A stretch of 64,000 nucleotides of DNA from an uncultured bacterium. Its GTDB lineage: Bacteria; Verrucomicrobiota; Lentisphaeria; Victivallales; UBA1829. A program made the position numbers and the translations under genes. This document shows positions 1-9,590 of this stretch, piece by piece. The stretch's first letter is position 1; every line of letters begins with the position of its first letter. Below the pieces are notes generated by a model. The model was not told where the DNA came from, ran no database searches, and saw only the letters and a program-made list of their open reading frames with translations. The DNA is taken from assembly GCA_949297765.1 (NCBI GenBank), contig CASFTV010000009.1:1-64000 (forward strand), in the 5' to 3' direction.

Positions 1-18
1 CCATGATTTGACTGCCAT
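1..18 (-). CDS. Start of a gene running off the left edge (first 6 codons)
   Basis: Reading the minus strand, an ATG at position 18 is preceded by GGGAGGTGAAT, a strong ribosome binding site at normal spacing. Six codons (MAVKSW) are visible before the window ends. The product cannot be named. The gene points away from the GntR-type regulator gene in the same orientation, separated by about 170 bp. Confidence 0.5.
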
Positions 19-188
19 ATTCACCTCCCGCGTTACAGAATGCAAATATAGCATAATTTTCTTGGATTTCATCTTTTATTTAGGGATAAGTTCTAAGTCA
101 CATTCTGATTCAGTGAAGTCCTTCTGAAAGGAATCCGGTGAGATCGGAAAAGGATGGGATGCCTCGCGGAGACGGTCGGAAGAATGCT

Positions 189-1289
189 TCAGCATTCCGG
201 AAAGGAGGCTTCAGGGGAAGACGGACAGGAATCCCCCTCCTCGAATTTCATTTTCACCATGATTCTGGAACGGTTGCGGATCAGGTCCGGCAGAGCCAGC
301 AGATGCAGAATGGCCTTCGCCATCTCCTCATGGGAGAAATCCATGCAGGGGATGCTGGCATTCCGGTCATCCATTCCCCGGCGGCAGAAGGCGGCCAGCG
401 TGAAATCCTGCGGAGAGAAAATTCCCATTCCGCGGGCGAGCAGCTTGATCTCCTTTGCCATGGAACAGTTTGTAACGATCAAAGTGGGATGCCGGCGCTC
501 TGACCGGTACCGTTTCAGAAGAGCGATCAGGGAATCTGTCTCATGATTGACGGACCAGGAGAGCGTGTTTTGCAGTTTTTCTCCTCTGGAACGAAGGAAA
601 TCCGTCACGCCGTGATACCGTTCCCAGTAGATCCGTCCCGCCGGAGCAGCCGGATTTGTTTCAAACGGCAGGACAAAACAGAACTCCGAGGCCTTCCGGT
701 TCAGCAGAAGTTCCGCAAGATCCCATCCGGCCTGATAGTTGTCAGGACAAACGCATGCCGTTTCACCGGCCGGCCCCATTCCATACGCGACAAGCGGCAC
801 ATCGGAAGAGGAAAGCGCATCCAGATTCAGCTGGATGCGCTGCGGATAGGCCGGAACAACGATGCCGGCAGCATACGGATCGGCACACGCCTGCCGGAAG
901 ATTTCCGCATTCAACAGATTCTCCAGACGGAAATTCCACCGTTTCCAGGCGGCCTCCTGACTCAGGAAATGAAAAATATCCGTGTGATAGGCGTCCGCCT
1001 GAATGGCGGAGGGGTAATAGAAAAAGTACAGAGTCTTCAGATACGCTCCCGAAGAAGAGGGCGATGACGGGACAGACGAAACAAAAATCCCGGATTTCGG
1101 ACGCGTTTCCAGAACCCCCTCCGCCACAAGTTCCCGAACCGCATGAACCACGGTCATGGGACTGCAGTTCATCTTCCGGGTCAGCATGCGGATGGACGGC
1201 AGTTTGTCTCCGGGAGTATTGAACTGATCCATGACCATTCCGCAGATCCGCTGCTTGACTTCATTGATAAATCGGTGATTATGTCTCAT
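189..1289 (-). CDS. GntR-family transcriptional regulator with LacI-type sensor domain
   Basis: This 366-residue protein begins with a GntR winged helix-turn-helix (about residues 1-75), visible as GDKLPSIRMLTRKMNCSPMT, then a V-x2-A-x2-L stretch and a GIFVSS end. From about residue 85 it changes to a periplasmic-binding-protein-like sensor of the LacI type, as in the AraR/GntR-LacI hybrids, which usually bind a sugar. The start is the ATG at 1289, with GGAG eight bases upstream. It is divergent from the HAD-pseudopilin/GH2 gene set and is its likely local regulator. A perfect 9-bp inverted repeat overlaps its own promoter, which suggests autoregulation. The ligand cannot be predicted from the sequence. 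Confidence 0.88.
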   Translation of the reverse strand: MRHNHRFINEVKQRICGMVMDQFNTPGDKLPSIRMLTRKMNCSPMTVVHAVRELVAEGVLETRPKSGIFVSSVPSSPSSSGAYLKTLYFFYYPSAIQADAYHTDIFHFLSQEAAWKRWNFRLENLLNAEIFRQACADPYAAGIVVPAYPQRIQLNLDALSSSDVPLVAYGMGPAGETACVCPDNYQAGWDLAELLLNRKASEFCFVLPFETNPAAPAGRIYWERYHGVTDFLRSRGEKLQNTLSWSVNHETDSLIALLKRYRSERRHPTLIVTNCSMAKEIKLLARGMGIFSPQDFTLAAFCRRGMDDRNASIPCMDFSHEEMAKAILHLLALPDLIRNRSRIMVKMKFEEGDSCPSSPEASFPEC

Positions 1290-1305
1290 CCGCGTCTCCT
1301 TCTTT

Positions 1306-1334
1306 CAATCTGTTCTTGAAAATATAACAGATTG
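1306..1334. promoter_or_regulatory. Candidate operator: perfect 9-bp inverted repeat
   Basis: CAATCTGTT at 1306-1314 is matched by AACAGATTG at 1326-1334, with an 11-bp spacer. The right arm starts at the last base of the -10 box of the GntR gene. An inverted repeat of this size in the regulator's own promoter is a typical operator arrangement; the binding factor is inferred. Confidence 0.55.
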
Positions 1335-1349
1335 TTTCTTTCTTTTCAA
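1321..1349 (-). promoter_or_regulatory. Promoter of the GntR-type regulator gene
   Basis: On the minus strand TTGAAA (1349-1344) and TATATT (1326-1321) are separated by 17 bp, a good sigma-70-type match. The gene starts at 1289, about 30 bp downstream of the -10. Confidence 0.6.
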
Positions 1350-1369
1350 GGATCAAGGGTTCTGCGGTC

Positions 1370-1398
1370 TTGCCATTTTCCGGTAAATCGGGTATAAT
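1370..1398 (+). promoter_or_regulatory. Promoter of the HAD-pseudopilin fusion gene
   Basis: TTGCCA (1370-1375) and a consensus TATAAT (1393-1398) have a 17-bp spacer. The spacing to the ATG at 1454, which has AGAAAGGA just upstream, supports that start over the in-frame upstream codons at 1370 and 1433. Confidence 0.65.
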
Positions 1399-1453
1399 TT
1401 CAGGGAAGTCGGATATCATTTTAACAGAACGCATGAAACAGAAAGGACACCGG

Positions 1454-2941
1454 ATGACAAAAAAACTTTTCATAACCGATCTGGACGGGACCGCTCTCGG
1501 CGGAAGTGTCCCATACGACCGCTTTCCCGACATCTTCAGCGATTTTCTGGATGCTCTTGCCGCGGACGGCTGGGATTGGGCGATCAACAGCTCCTGGTCG
1601 CCGGAAGGACAGATGGATCTGGTCCGGCGCAGCAGGGTGTCCTCCCGTCCGCGGTTTCTGATTGCCGAATACGGACGGCAGCTGATCGAAGTCCGCGGAG
1701 ACGAACTTCACCGTGTCGAACCGTACACGTCGGACAACGACGCGCGGATTGCGGCCTTCTGCCGGGATTCCCTTCTGCCGTTTCTCGCCCGCCTCTTCCG
1801 GCGGATTCCTCCGCGGCAGGTGAACTATTATGAGCATCTGGTCTCCATCCGCTTCCGGGAGGAGATCCGGGAAGAGACGATTCCGGAGCTGAAGGACGCA
1901 CGGGAAAGCGGCGTCTTCCACCTGCAGATTTCGGGGAGCAGTCTAAGTCTGCGTCCGGAGTTTCTGTCAAAGGGTCTTCCGATGCCGCTCCTGAGCGGAG
2001 AGTTCGGATACCGGCCCGAAGCCGTCGTCTGCGCGGGCGACGAAGAGACGGATCTCGGAATGATGCGCCACGCCTCCGGCTGCCTCGCCCCCGCAAACGC
2101 ATCGCCGGAACTCCGTGCGGCTCTCGCCGGCGGAAAGGGGTTCCTCAGCGAGCGGAAGTTCGCATGGGGAGTCATCGACGCATTCCGGCAATGGGAAAAG
2201 AGCGCTTCCGGGAAATCCAAAGACCGGAACGGAAATCCGACGGAACGGAAACCCTCCCGTCCGCGCATGTTCTCCCTGATTGAACTTCTGATCACCATTG
2301 CGATCATCGCGATTCTTGCCGGACTTCTGCTCCCCTCTCTGGCGAAGGCGCGCGAATCCGCACGCAGTCTCTCCTGCATGAACAATCTGCGCCAGATCGG
2401 TCAGTTTGTGCAGTCGTATGCAGGAGACAACGACGATTATTCCGTTTACAATGCGCAGTGGATTTCCGATACGAACACGAATCAGAACCGCTGGTTCGTC
2501 CTGCTGCAGCGGAACGGATACTTCAAAAAGATGACCGCATACTACAACGCGGGCCGGGAAAAACTTCTGACCTGCGCCTCCCTCTCCCGGAGCAGCGAGG
2601 AAAATGTTCCCTACGGACTGAACAAAACCATTCATACGTCCAGCCGGAAAATCAGCGCCTGCCGTCATCCTTCGCGGGGGATTCTGATCGGAGAAAGCTC
2701 CCTCTACTTCTCCGGGATCCACTATTCCGCCGGACAGACTCACATGGGACCGGCGACCAGTCAGTTCGCCCTGCCCGGGGAACAGCATAACGGCGGAGTC
2801 AACGCCGTCTTCGTCGGCGGCAATGCCCGTTGGGGACGATGCAGGGAAATGCGCTATTATGCGGGAAGTTCCTCCTATTACTGGGAACGGGTCTGGAATC
2901 AGCACTACGTCTGGGGACCCTGGAACGCCGAACTCCAGTAA
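1454..2941 (+). CDS. HAD-IIB phosphatase fused in frame to a pseudopilin
   Basis: This 495-residue protein has two unrelated parts. Residues 1 to about 250 are a HAD-superfamily IIB (Cof/sucrose-phosphatase-like) hydrolase: FITDLDGT with the catalytic aspartates D9 and D11, a conserved lysine in LSKG, and the acidic motif [11 protein letters not shown]. From M272 it becomes a type IV pseudopilin: FSLIELL at 273-279, a hydrophobic helix ending in [14 protein letters not shown], and a globular domain like the other pseudopilins here. The linker (about 250-271) is basic and polar. A pseudopilin leader is normally 5 to 50 residues; here a whole soluble enzyme sits in that place. An internal restart at the ATG at 2267 is possible but has no clear ribosome binding site. 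Two genes fused by loss of a stop codon is the simplest reading. The GH2-like gene follows 24 bp downstream. Confidence 0.82.
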   Translation: MTKKLFITDLDGTALGGSVPYDRFPDIFSDFLDALAADGWDWAINSSWSPEGQMDLVRRSRVSSRPRFLIAEYGRQLIEVRGDELHRVEPYTSDNDARIAAFCRDSLLPFLARLFRRIPPRQVNYYEHLVSIRFREEIREETIPELKDARESGVFHLQISGSSLSLRPEFLSKGLPMPLLSGEFGYRPEAVVCAGDEETDLGMMRHASGCLAPANASPELRAALAGGKGFLSERKFAWGVIDAFRQWEKSASGKSKDRNGNPTERKPSRPRMFSLIELLITIAIIAILAGLLLPSLAKARESARSLSCMNNLRQIGQFVQSYAGDNDDYSVYNAQWISDTNTNQNRWFVLLQRNGYFKKMTAYYNAGREKLLTCASLSRSSEENVPYGLNKTIHTSSRKISACRHPSRGILIGESSLYFSGIHYSAGQTHMGPATSQFALPGEQHNGGVNAVFVGGNARWGRCREMRYYAGSSSYYWERVWNQHYVWGPWNAELQ

Positions 2942-2965
2942 CGCAAGAACAAGGAGAATGAAACA

Positions 2966-5900
2966 ATGAAAACGATCTTCCGATTGGTCTTTTTCTGTCT
3001 GATCTGTGCAGCGGCGGACGCGGCCGTTTCGATCCGTCAGCCGGAGAAAACGGCGTGGACAATGGATCTGACTGATTCGTGCATCCGCGACGGCCGGATC
3101 CGCATGGCAGACCACCTCTCCCGCGAACGCCGGACGGTTTGCGACGATGCCGGCACACTGTTCCGCTGGTCTCTTTCCGTCGATGCGCCGAAGCGGAACG
3201 CTCCCCACGGCCTTCTGCTGGAGTTTGACAACGGCGACGTCGTGGAATCGTTGAAAATCAACGGACAGCCTGCCGTACTGTTCCCCGTGAAAAAACCGTT
3301 CTGGCCCGGCGCGGAGCGGGCGGCTCTTCTGCCGGATGCGGAACAGTACCAGATTGAATTCCGGGTCCGGAATCTGATCTCTCTTTATCCGAATGCGTTC
3401 GGGCGGCTTTCCCTGCGCCCGGCAACCATCAACGATGTTTTTGTTCTGGAACGGGATCCCCGGGAACAGGGAAAAATCACGCTCAGGAACCGCGGCTGGA
3501 AAACGGAACGAACCATTCTCCACGCCGCCAGCACCGACTTTTTCGGAGTTCCTCTATCCGAAGAGCGTTTCTCGCTGGAACTGAAGCCGGGAGAACGGAA
3601 AGCGGTCCGCATCCGGATCGTTCCGCACCGCTGGGTGACCGAATATCGTCTGGAACAGGGAGATCAGCGTTCCTGGTCCTGGCGGGACTATCCGCGTCCG
3701 GACCAGTGGTTTCCGGAGCGGGCGGAAGCCGTTCCGATTCTCTCCGGCTGGGAAAAACAGCCGGGCGGAAGTTCCGCCGAACGGGGACCCCTTCCCGGAA
3801 ACGGATGGGAAACGGCGGGAAAATTCCCGCTGATGCTGGATCCGAAACAGGAGAAGAGCCATTTTTTCTGGCTTCGGACCCGGGTAACGGTTCCGAAGGA
3901 ATGGACGGGAAAGGAACTGTATCTTGCATTTCCGATGGTCCACTTCAAGGCGGATCTCTTTCTGAACGGGACGGAACGGGGAAGCGTGTTTCTGTGGAAT
4001 ACGCCCTCGAGGATCCGGATCTCGGACTGGGTGCGGGCCGGAGAGAGCTTTGAACTGGCGCTCTGCATCACGGACTACACGGCGGCGCTCCTGAAAGGGA
4101 CGAAAATGCCGGAAGCGGGGATTTACGGAGCGCCGTCCCGCAGTCTGACAGCGGCGGTGGGACACTTTCCCGCCGGCGGGATTCCGGGATTGAAATCGCC
4201 GCCGGAACTTCTGGCGCTTTCCCCGGTCCGGACCGACCATGTTGCGATCCGGAGCACGGTCACGGGCGGACCGCGGCTGGACGTGGATTTCGAACTGCGC
4301 AACGAAACACCGGGCGGACAGGATGTCCGCATGGAATGGGAGGTTCTCCGGCAGGGACGGCGCATATTTCAAATTCCGCCGGAAACCCTCCGTCTGAACG
4401 CGGGAGAAACACGCCGCATCCGACGGAGCAGAACCTGGACGGATCCGGAGTTCTGGACGCCGGAAACCCCCGTTCTGTATGAACTGCGGACCACGCTGCG
4501 GGATCCCGCAGGAAAGATTCTGGATCTCCGCCGGGAGAGGTTCGGATTCCGGGAACTCGGAATCCGCGGAAACCATTTTACGCTGAACGGGGACCCGGTC
4601 CGTTTCTACGGATTCAGCCAGACGACCCCCAAGACCATGACATGGCCGTTTGTCCCTCAGCCGCTGACCATGTTCCGCTATCATTTTCATGATGACGGAT
4701 ATTATATGGGAGGCATCGGCCATGTCCGGATCGGCGACGAACTCGGGATCTTCAGCAAGGCGGAAAATCTCTCCCACAATGCGCATCACGGGGAGCGGTT
4801 TGCATATCAGGATCCGGTCACATGGGAACGGCTTTACGGAGAGATGTCGCATGTGATCCGGGCCGTCTGCAACGCGCCCTCCATCGCATTCTGGGATATC
4901 GGAAACGAGAATAAATTCTCCGCGCCGGGTGAATCGGAAAAGATGGGAGAACTCTTTCGCCGGATTTCGGAACTGGACCCCACGCGCCATGTCACAATCA
5001 GCGGAGGGCATCCGCTTCCGAAAGGAGACTCCGTCCGGCTTCTGGATACACATGGATGGTGCGACATCTCTGCGGAAACATGGTTCTTCCTGCATCCGGA
5101 AAAGCGTCCGGAAAACCGAAAGAATTCCGGACGGTATAATTTCATTCCATCCGGCGAGGACCCCGCCCGCTGGGACGAGGGGCGCAGTTTCTCCTCCACC
5201 TTCGACACCCATTCCTATAAGAGCAATCTTCTGCACTTCCGCAACCTTCCGGTCTTTTTCAGCGAGAGCATGTATCTTCACGCGCACTATCTTCCGGGAC
5301 TGCATGGGGAATCGATCTATACGCCGGGCGTCAGCAGAAGTTATCAGCTGAATCCGAATCTTTCGGGACGCCGCTGGATGCTGCGGATGACGAGGAGAGC
5401 CGATGTCGCCGCAACCCTCGGCCATGTCGCCCGCTTCCATGGACGGGAATGTGCGCCGCTGGCGGCGTTTTCATCCGACTTCCGCCTCCGCTTCCGCTCC
5501 GGGGAGCGTCTGATCCTGCCCTTTGATCTCTACAATCAGACCTCCCGCGCCGATCGGGTCCGGATCCGTCTGACGCTGAGAGAAAACGGAAAGACCGCCG
5601 CCGTCCGGGAACGGCAGCTTCCGCTCGGACCGTATGCGAAACAGACTCTTGCATTCGATTTCGGCGAACTGCGTGCGGAAACGGAGGACCGCCGGTTTGA
5701 TCTGCTTGTTTCCGTCGAAGGCAGATCCGGCGCCGCATTCGAGGATTGGGAGGAGATCTCCCTCTACAAACCGGAACGCTTCGACGGGAAAACCACACCT
5801 GTTCCCGATGTTCTGGACCCGTCCGGCATTCTTTCCCGCTGGATGACGGAAAAGGGAATCCGCCATCATCGTCTGGCCTCCAGCGGCGACTGGAAGGGCG

Positions 5901-8323
5901 GAGAAGGCGCCTGGCTTGTGGTCGGACCGGACGCGCTCCGCGACGGGGCGGAAATCCGGCAGCTTGCGAAAACGCTGCGCAAAGGAGGCGCAATTCTGGT
6001 TCTGGAGCATGATGAACTGCCGGATCTGACCGCCGGCGCACTGACGAATCTGAAATACGGTTCTGTCGGAGTCTATCCCCGTTTTCTTCCCGAATCGCCT
6101 CTGTACGGGATCATGATGCCCGCCGATCTCCGTTTCTGGAATACGAAGGATCGTGATTTCCTGACGGTCAGACGCATGATCAAACTGCCCTCCAAAGGGA
6201 ATTTCCGCATTCTCGCCGAAGGAGCGTATGAGGACGGGATCAAGTCCATGAGCACGGCTCTGCTGGATTACGGCGTGGGAAAAGGAGTTGTCCGGTACAG
6301 TCAGTTCAATCTGGCGCGGAGCCTCGGAAGCGAACCTGCGGCGGACCGTCTTCTTGCCGCGCTTCTGACCCGTCCGCCGCTTCCTTTCGGAGCGCCCGGC
6401 AGAGCTGTTCTGGCGGGGACCGAAGGACGGAGAATCCTTTCCGGACGATCCGGAGTTGCGGAATTTGCGTCCTCCTTCCAGAATCTGCGGCTTTCAACTC
6501 TCCGCTCTCTGGTCTGTGACAGGGAGAGTTTCTCCGCCCTGCCCGCTTCCGATCTCACCCGTCTGCGCCAATGGCTCGCCGATGGAGGGGAACTTCTCCT
6601 TCTGAATGCGGACAGTTCCTGTTCCGCGGCCATGGAGACCCTCTGCGGCACGGCGGTCCGCTTCCCGCCGTTTGCGCTGGACCGGGCGCGCCTGATCCGG
6701 CAGGAGAAATCCACCCGGGGCATTTCCAGCGGAGACTTCTTCTGGAATGCCGGGAAGAGCGGAACCAACCGGGCGATCCGGTGGATCCGGGAAGAAAAAG
6801 GCGGGAAGGCGTCGGCATCCGATCCGGGCCATGTTGTTGTGGAATGTTCCGCGGCGCAGCCGCTGACCCGCCCGGCGTATCTGTCGGAGATTCGGATCGG
6901 GAAAGGAAGGATCACGGTATCCACGCTGCGTTTGTTTGAGTCGCCGACTCCGGAAGCGGAGCGTCTTCTCTCCAGTCTTCTGAGCAATGCCGGAGTTCTT
7001 CTGGATCCCGGCCGGGCTTCCGCCGGTTCCGATCCGGACCGGGAGGCCAGGACCGGATGGACCTACTCGCCGGTTCCGCTTGCAAAATTCTGCAACCGTG
7101 GATTCCGGGACGACCCGGATGCGCCGGTTCGCGGCTGGTCCGCACAAGGACCGGATGATGATCTTTCCGCCCTTCCCGTCGGGAGACAGGTGATGCGCGG
7201 AGTGACCTTTGAGATTGTTGATCCGAAGAGAAACGGCGGAAAAAGTCTGATTGCGCTTTCCGGGACCAAGGAAATCGGCGTGCTTCCGGAACGAGTCAAG
7301 GACATTCCGGTCGGACGGCGGCATGAGCGTCTGGTCTTTCTTTACGGATCCGCCTGGGGCGCGCCGCAGTTCACGATCCGGATCAACTACATCGACCGGA
7401 AGAGCTGGATTCCCGGCGCCCCCGATCCGTTTGTGGAACTGACCATGCGGCCGAAATTGGAAATCGACGACTGGTACATGGCGGACACCTATCTGGAGGG
7501 CGGCGGTTCCATGCCCCGGGCCAAACTGGCATGGGCGGGATACACCGCAGCATCCAGGCGCCGCGACCGCCATGTCGGACTTTTCCTCTATGAATGGGAC
7601 AATCCGTATCCGGAAAAGATCATCGACTCGATCGACATTCTTTCGCCGGGACGGAAAGGCTCCGGCCAGCTCTTCCTGATCGCACTCTCCGGCGCGGACC
7701 GGAAAAAGCAGATTCCGCTGAAACAGCTGCTTCCGGACGATTCCGCCCGGAATCTCCTGAAACGGATGGAATATTCAAATTACGGACTTCTTCTGGACAA
7801 AAACGGTTCAATTCCCCTGCTCTACCGGCTCCGGGATTCCCGGCCGCTCTTTACCGGCCGGCGCTGGATTGTTCAGGGACGCTCTTCCCGGGACGGGAAA
7901 ATCCGCCATACGCATCTGGAGGGTGCTCCCCGCACATTCCGCATTGAACAGGAATCCGAGAGGGCGGTCACGCTCCGTGCGCAGACCGATTATCTGGAGG
8001 TAAAAGAATCGCTGACTCTGGAGGAGACAACGCTTCTTCTGGAATACCGGTTCCGGATCCGGAAGAATCCGCCGGAAGGAATGGATGCCTCCCTGATCCT
8101 TTCCTTCTATCCGATCGGCGGCGAATTCGGGAATCTGGTGAATACGAATCCTCTGATCATTGACTGGAAGGAGTTCTCCGGATCGCTTGCCTTTCCTCCG
8201 GAATACCGCTGGCACAGGGGATACTACGGATCGAAAAAAGCGGTCGCCTTCACGCCGTTTCCGAACGGGAGATTCCGGGCGGGAAACGAAGCGAAACTGA
8301 CACTGCGTCTGAATCTCCCGTGA
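2966..8323 (+). CDS. Very large secreted GH2-like glycoside hydrolase
   Basis: This 1785-residue protein has an N-terminal signal peptide (MKTIFRLVFFCLICAAADA). A sugar-binding jelly roll lies at about 258-365 (FLNGTERG near 333), a GH2-type immunoglobulin-like domain at about 430-535, and a TIM barrel from about 536 (NHFTLNGDPVRFYGF). The acid/base is E648 in IGNE and the probable nucleophile is E767 in FFSES. After about residue 850 come another beta-sandwich, two stretches resembling glutamine-amidotransferase-like domains (about 960-1300), and a beta-rich module starting GWSAQGPDDDL near residue 1391 that recurs in the GH5-like enzyme at 20973-24374. GH2 enzymes are usually 600 to 1100 residues, so this one is exceptionally long. 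Ribosome binding site AAGGAG. The substrate is unknown; beta-galactoside, beta-mannoside or beta-glucuronide linkages are all possible for the family. Confidence 0.8.
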   Translation: MKTIFRLVFFCLICAAADAAVSIRQPEKTAWTMDLTDSCIRDGRIRMADHLSRERRTVCDDAGTLFRWSLSVDAPKRNAPHGLLLEFDNGDVVESLKINGQPAVLFPVKKPFWPGAERAALLPDAEQYQIEFRVRNLISLYPNAFGRLSLRPATINDVFVLERDPREQGKITLRNRGWKTERTILHAASTDFFGVPLSEERFSLELKPGERKAVRIRIVPHRWVTEYRLEQGDQRSWSWRDYPRPDQWFPERAEAVPILSGWEKQPGGSSAERGPLPGNGWETAGKFPLMLDPKQEKSHFFWLRTRVTVPKEWTGKELYLAFPMVHFKADLFLNGTERGSVFLWNTPSRIRISDWVRAGESFELALCITDYTAALLKGTKMPEAGIYGAPSRSLTAAVGHFPAGGIPGLKSPPELLALSPVRTDHVAIRSTVTGGPRLDVDFELRNETPGGQDVRMEWEVLRQGRRIFQIPPETLRLNAGETRRIRRSRTWTDPEFWTPETPVLYELRTTLRDPAGKILDLRRERFGFRELGIRGNHFTLNGDPVRFYGFSQTTPKTMTWPFVPQPLTMFRYHFHDDGYYMGGIGHVRIGDELGIFSKAENLSHNAHHGERFAYQDPVTWERLYGEMSHVIRAVCNAPSIAFWDIGNENKFSAPGESEKMGELFRRISELDPTRHVTISGGHPLPKGDSVRLLDTHGWCDISAETWFFLHPEKRPENRKNSGRYNFIPSGEDPARWDEGRSFSSTFDTHSYKSNLLHFRNLPVFFSESMYLHAHYLPGLHGESIYTPGVSRSYQLNPNLSGRRWMLRMTRRADVAATLGHVARFHGRECAPLAAFSSDFRLRFRSGERLILPFDLYNQTSRADRVRIRLTLRENGKTAAVRERQLPLGPYAKQTLAFDFGELRAETEDRRFDLLVSVEGRSGAAFEDWEEISLYKPERFDGKTTPVPDVLDPSGILSRWMTEKGIRHHRLASSGDWKGGEGAWLVVGPDALRDGAEIRQLAKTLRKGGAILVLEHDELPDLTAGALTNLKYGSVGVYPRFLPESPLYGIMMPADLRFWNTKDRDFLTVRRMIKLPSKGNFRILAEGAYEDGIKSMSTALLDYGVGKGVVRYSQFNLARSLGSEPAADRLLAALLTRPPLPFGAPGRAVLAGTEGRRILSGRSGVAEFASSFQNLRLSTLRSLVCDRESFSALPASDLTRLRQWLADGGELLLLNADSSCSAAMETLCGTAVRFPPFALDRARLIRQEKSTRGISSGDFFWNAGKSGTNRAIRWIREEKGGKASASDPGHVVVECSAAQPLTRPAYLSEIRIGKGRITVSTLRLFESPTPEAERLLSSLLSNAGVLLDPGRASAGSDPDREARTGWTYSPVPLAKFCNRGFRDDPDAPVRGWSAQGPDDDLSALPVGRQVMRGVTFEIVDPKRNGGKSLIALSGTKEIGVLPERVKDIPVGRRHERLVFLYGSAWGAPQFTIRINYIDRKSWIPGAPDPFVELTMRPKLEIDDWYMADTYLEGGGSMPRAKLAWAGYTAASRRRDRHVGLFLYEWDNPYPEKIIDSIDILSPGRKGSGQLFLIALSGADRKKQIPLKQLLPDDSARNLLKRMEYSNYGLLLDKNGSIPLLYRLRDSRPLFTGRRWIVQGRSSRDGKIRHTHLEGAPRTFRIEQESERAVTLRAQTDYLEVKESLTLEETTLLLEYRFRIRKNPPEGMDASLILSFYPIGGEFGNLVNTNPLIIDWKEFSGSLAFPPEYRWHRGYYGSKKAVAFTPFPNGRFRAGNEAKLTLRLNLP

Positions 8324-8345
8324 AATATCGGAGAAAGGAAAAACG

Positions 8346-9590
8346 ATGAACGCTGTTTCTCATGCCAACATCATGCGCGGAGCCGTTTCGGCGCTTCCGG
8401 AAACAATCCGTGCGACGATCTCCGTTCCGGAAGAGCTGATCGAACGGGCGGGGAACTATCCCGACCTCTTCGACGATCCGACCGTTCCGGCGGAAAAGAA
8501 AAATGTCATGGACCCCGAATGGGAAAAATATATTGTTTATCCGGAAGGGCTTCCGGCGAAATTCCTTCATTTTGTCCCGGCGCCTCCCGCCGACCAGTTT
8601 TCCCGGATTCCGGTTTACTCCTATCTGCTGACGCGGATGATTGAATCCCGCCGGGAAGGCCGGATGGCGGATTTCATCAAGTTCTCCGGATGCCTCAGTC
8701 ACGCGATGGGGGACTGCACCCAGCCCGCGCACATCGGGCCGGATTCCAACGGACGGATTCTCCGTGAACTGCTTCCCGTCCCGGCAAATCCCCGTCTGAG
8801 GGATTTCCACTATCACACCAGCGTCGAGGCGGTTTCCGGGAAGTGCGGAACACTGGCCGCGCCGCAGCTTCTCGGACAATCCGCGGAGGAGGCCGCATGG
8901 AAACTTTCCTGTCTGGCACAAAACGCGGTCTCCTACTGCCGCCGCTTTCTGATTCCGACCATCGAGGCGCTCTTCGCCGACGACATCAAAAAAGCGGAAT
9001 CCATTGCGGAAGAACCGGTTACGATTGCAGCACAGCTGACCGCGGACGCCATCTTCACCGCCGTTCTCCTGGCGGAGGGGAATACAGCCCCCCTGCCCGA
9101 TGCGGATCTGCGGAAGATTCCGCCGGTCCGGGAGTTTCACGATCTCGTCTACGGAGACGCGGTCCTCGACGGGAATAAAAAAGTTCCGCCGAACAATGTT
9201 CCCGTCACGCCGGGCAGACTCATGGTAAACGGCGTTCCGACTCCGTTTCCCGGACTCGGCATGCTTCCGCACAGCGGGATGAACGGGGAGCGCGCCTGCT
9301 TCTCCACCTGGCGGCTGCCGGAAAACGTGTTCCGTGTTTTTTCGGCGAAAGTCGGACTCCATGCGGAAATCGGGACCGGTGCCGTGGAGTTTCTCGTCCT
9401 TCTTGACGAAAAGGCGGTCTGGTCCAGCGGGCGGATGACCCGGGAGTCCAATGCCCGGGAATGCCGGATTCCTCTCGGATCGGCGCATACACTCACTCTG
9501 AAAGTTCTGGATGCGAACAACGGCCGCTCCTTCTGGGACAATCACGCCTACTGGGCGGAACCGCTTCTTCGACGAAAGGACTCAGAATGA
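8346..9590 (+). CDS. Zinc phospholipase C/S1-P1-like protein with C-terminal NPCBM domain
   Basis: This 414-residue protein has an all-helical N-terminal half with a metal-site pattern typical of the zinc-dependent phospholipase C/S1-P1 nuclease fold: GCLSHAMGDCTQPAH, with H119, D123 and H129. The C-terminal part (about 290-405) matches the NPCBM carbohydrate-binding domain: FSTWRLPENVF, a central VEFLVLLDEKAVWSSG, and an ending near DNHAYWAEPLL. No signal peptide is visible, which is odd beside secreted enzymes. It starts 22 bp after the GH2-like gene with GGAGAAAGGA upstream and overlaps the deacetylase gene by four bases (ATGA), so the genes are probably one operon. The fold assignment is fairly good; enzymatic activity is unproven. 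Confidence 0.68.
   Translation: MNAVSHANIMRGAVSALPETIRATISVPEELIERAGNYPDLFDDPTVPAEKKNVMDPEWEKYIVYPEGLPAKFLHFVPAPPADQFSRIPVYSYLLTRMIESRREGRMADFIKFSGCLSHAMGDCTQPAHIGPDSNGRILRELLPVPANPRLRDFHYHTSVEAVSGKCGTLAAPQLLGQSAEEAAWKLSCLAQNAVSYCRRFLIPTIEALFADDIKKAESIAEEPVTIAAQLTADAIFTAVLLAEGNTAPLPDADLRKIPPVREFHDLVYGDAVLDGNKKVPPNNVPVTPGRLMVNGVPTPFPGLGMLPHSGMNGERACFSTWRLPENVFRVFSAKVGLHAEIGTGAVEFLVLLDEKAVWSSGRMTRESNARECRIPLGSAHTLTLKVLDANNGRSFWDNHAYWAEPLLRRKDSE

Noticed and set aside
182-197. Hairpin GAATGC-TTCA-GCATTC at the end of the GntR-type gene as a terminator
   Set aside because: Only six base pairs, overlapping the stop codon, with no T-run on the minus strand.
3554-5440. 628-residue minus-strand open frame within the large GH2-like gene
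   Set aside because: Antisense shadow with no start signal.
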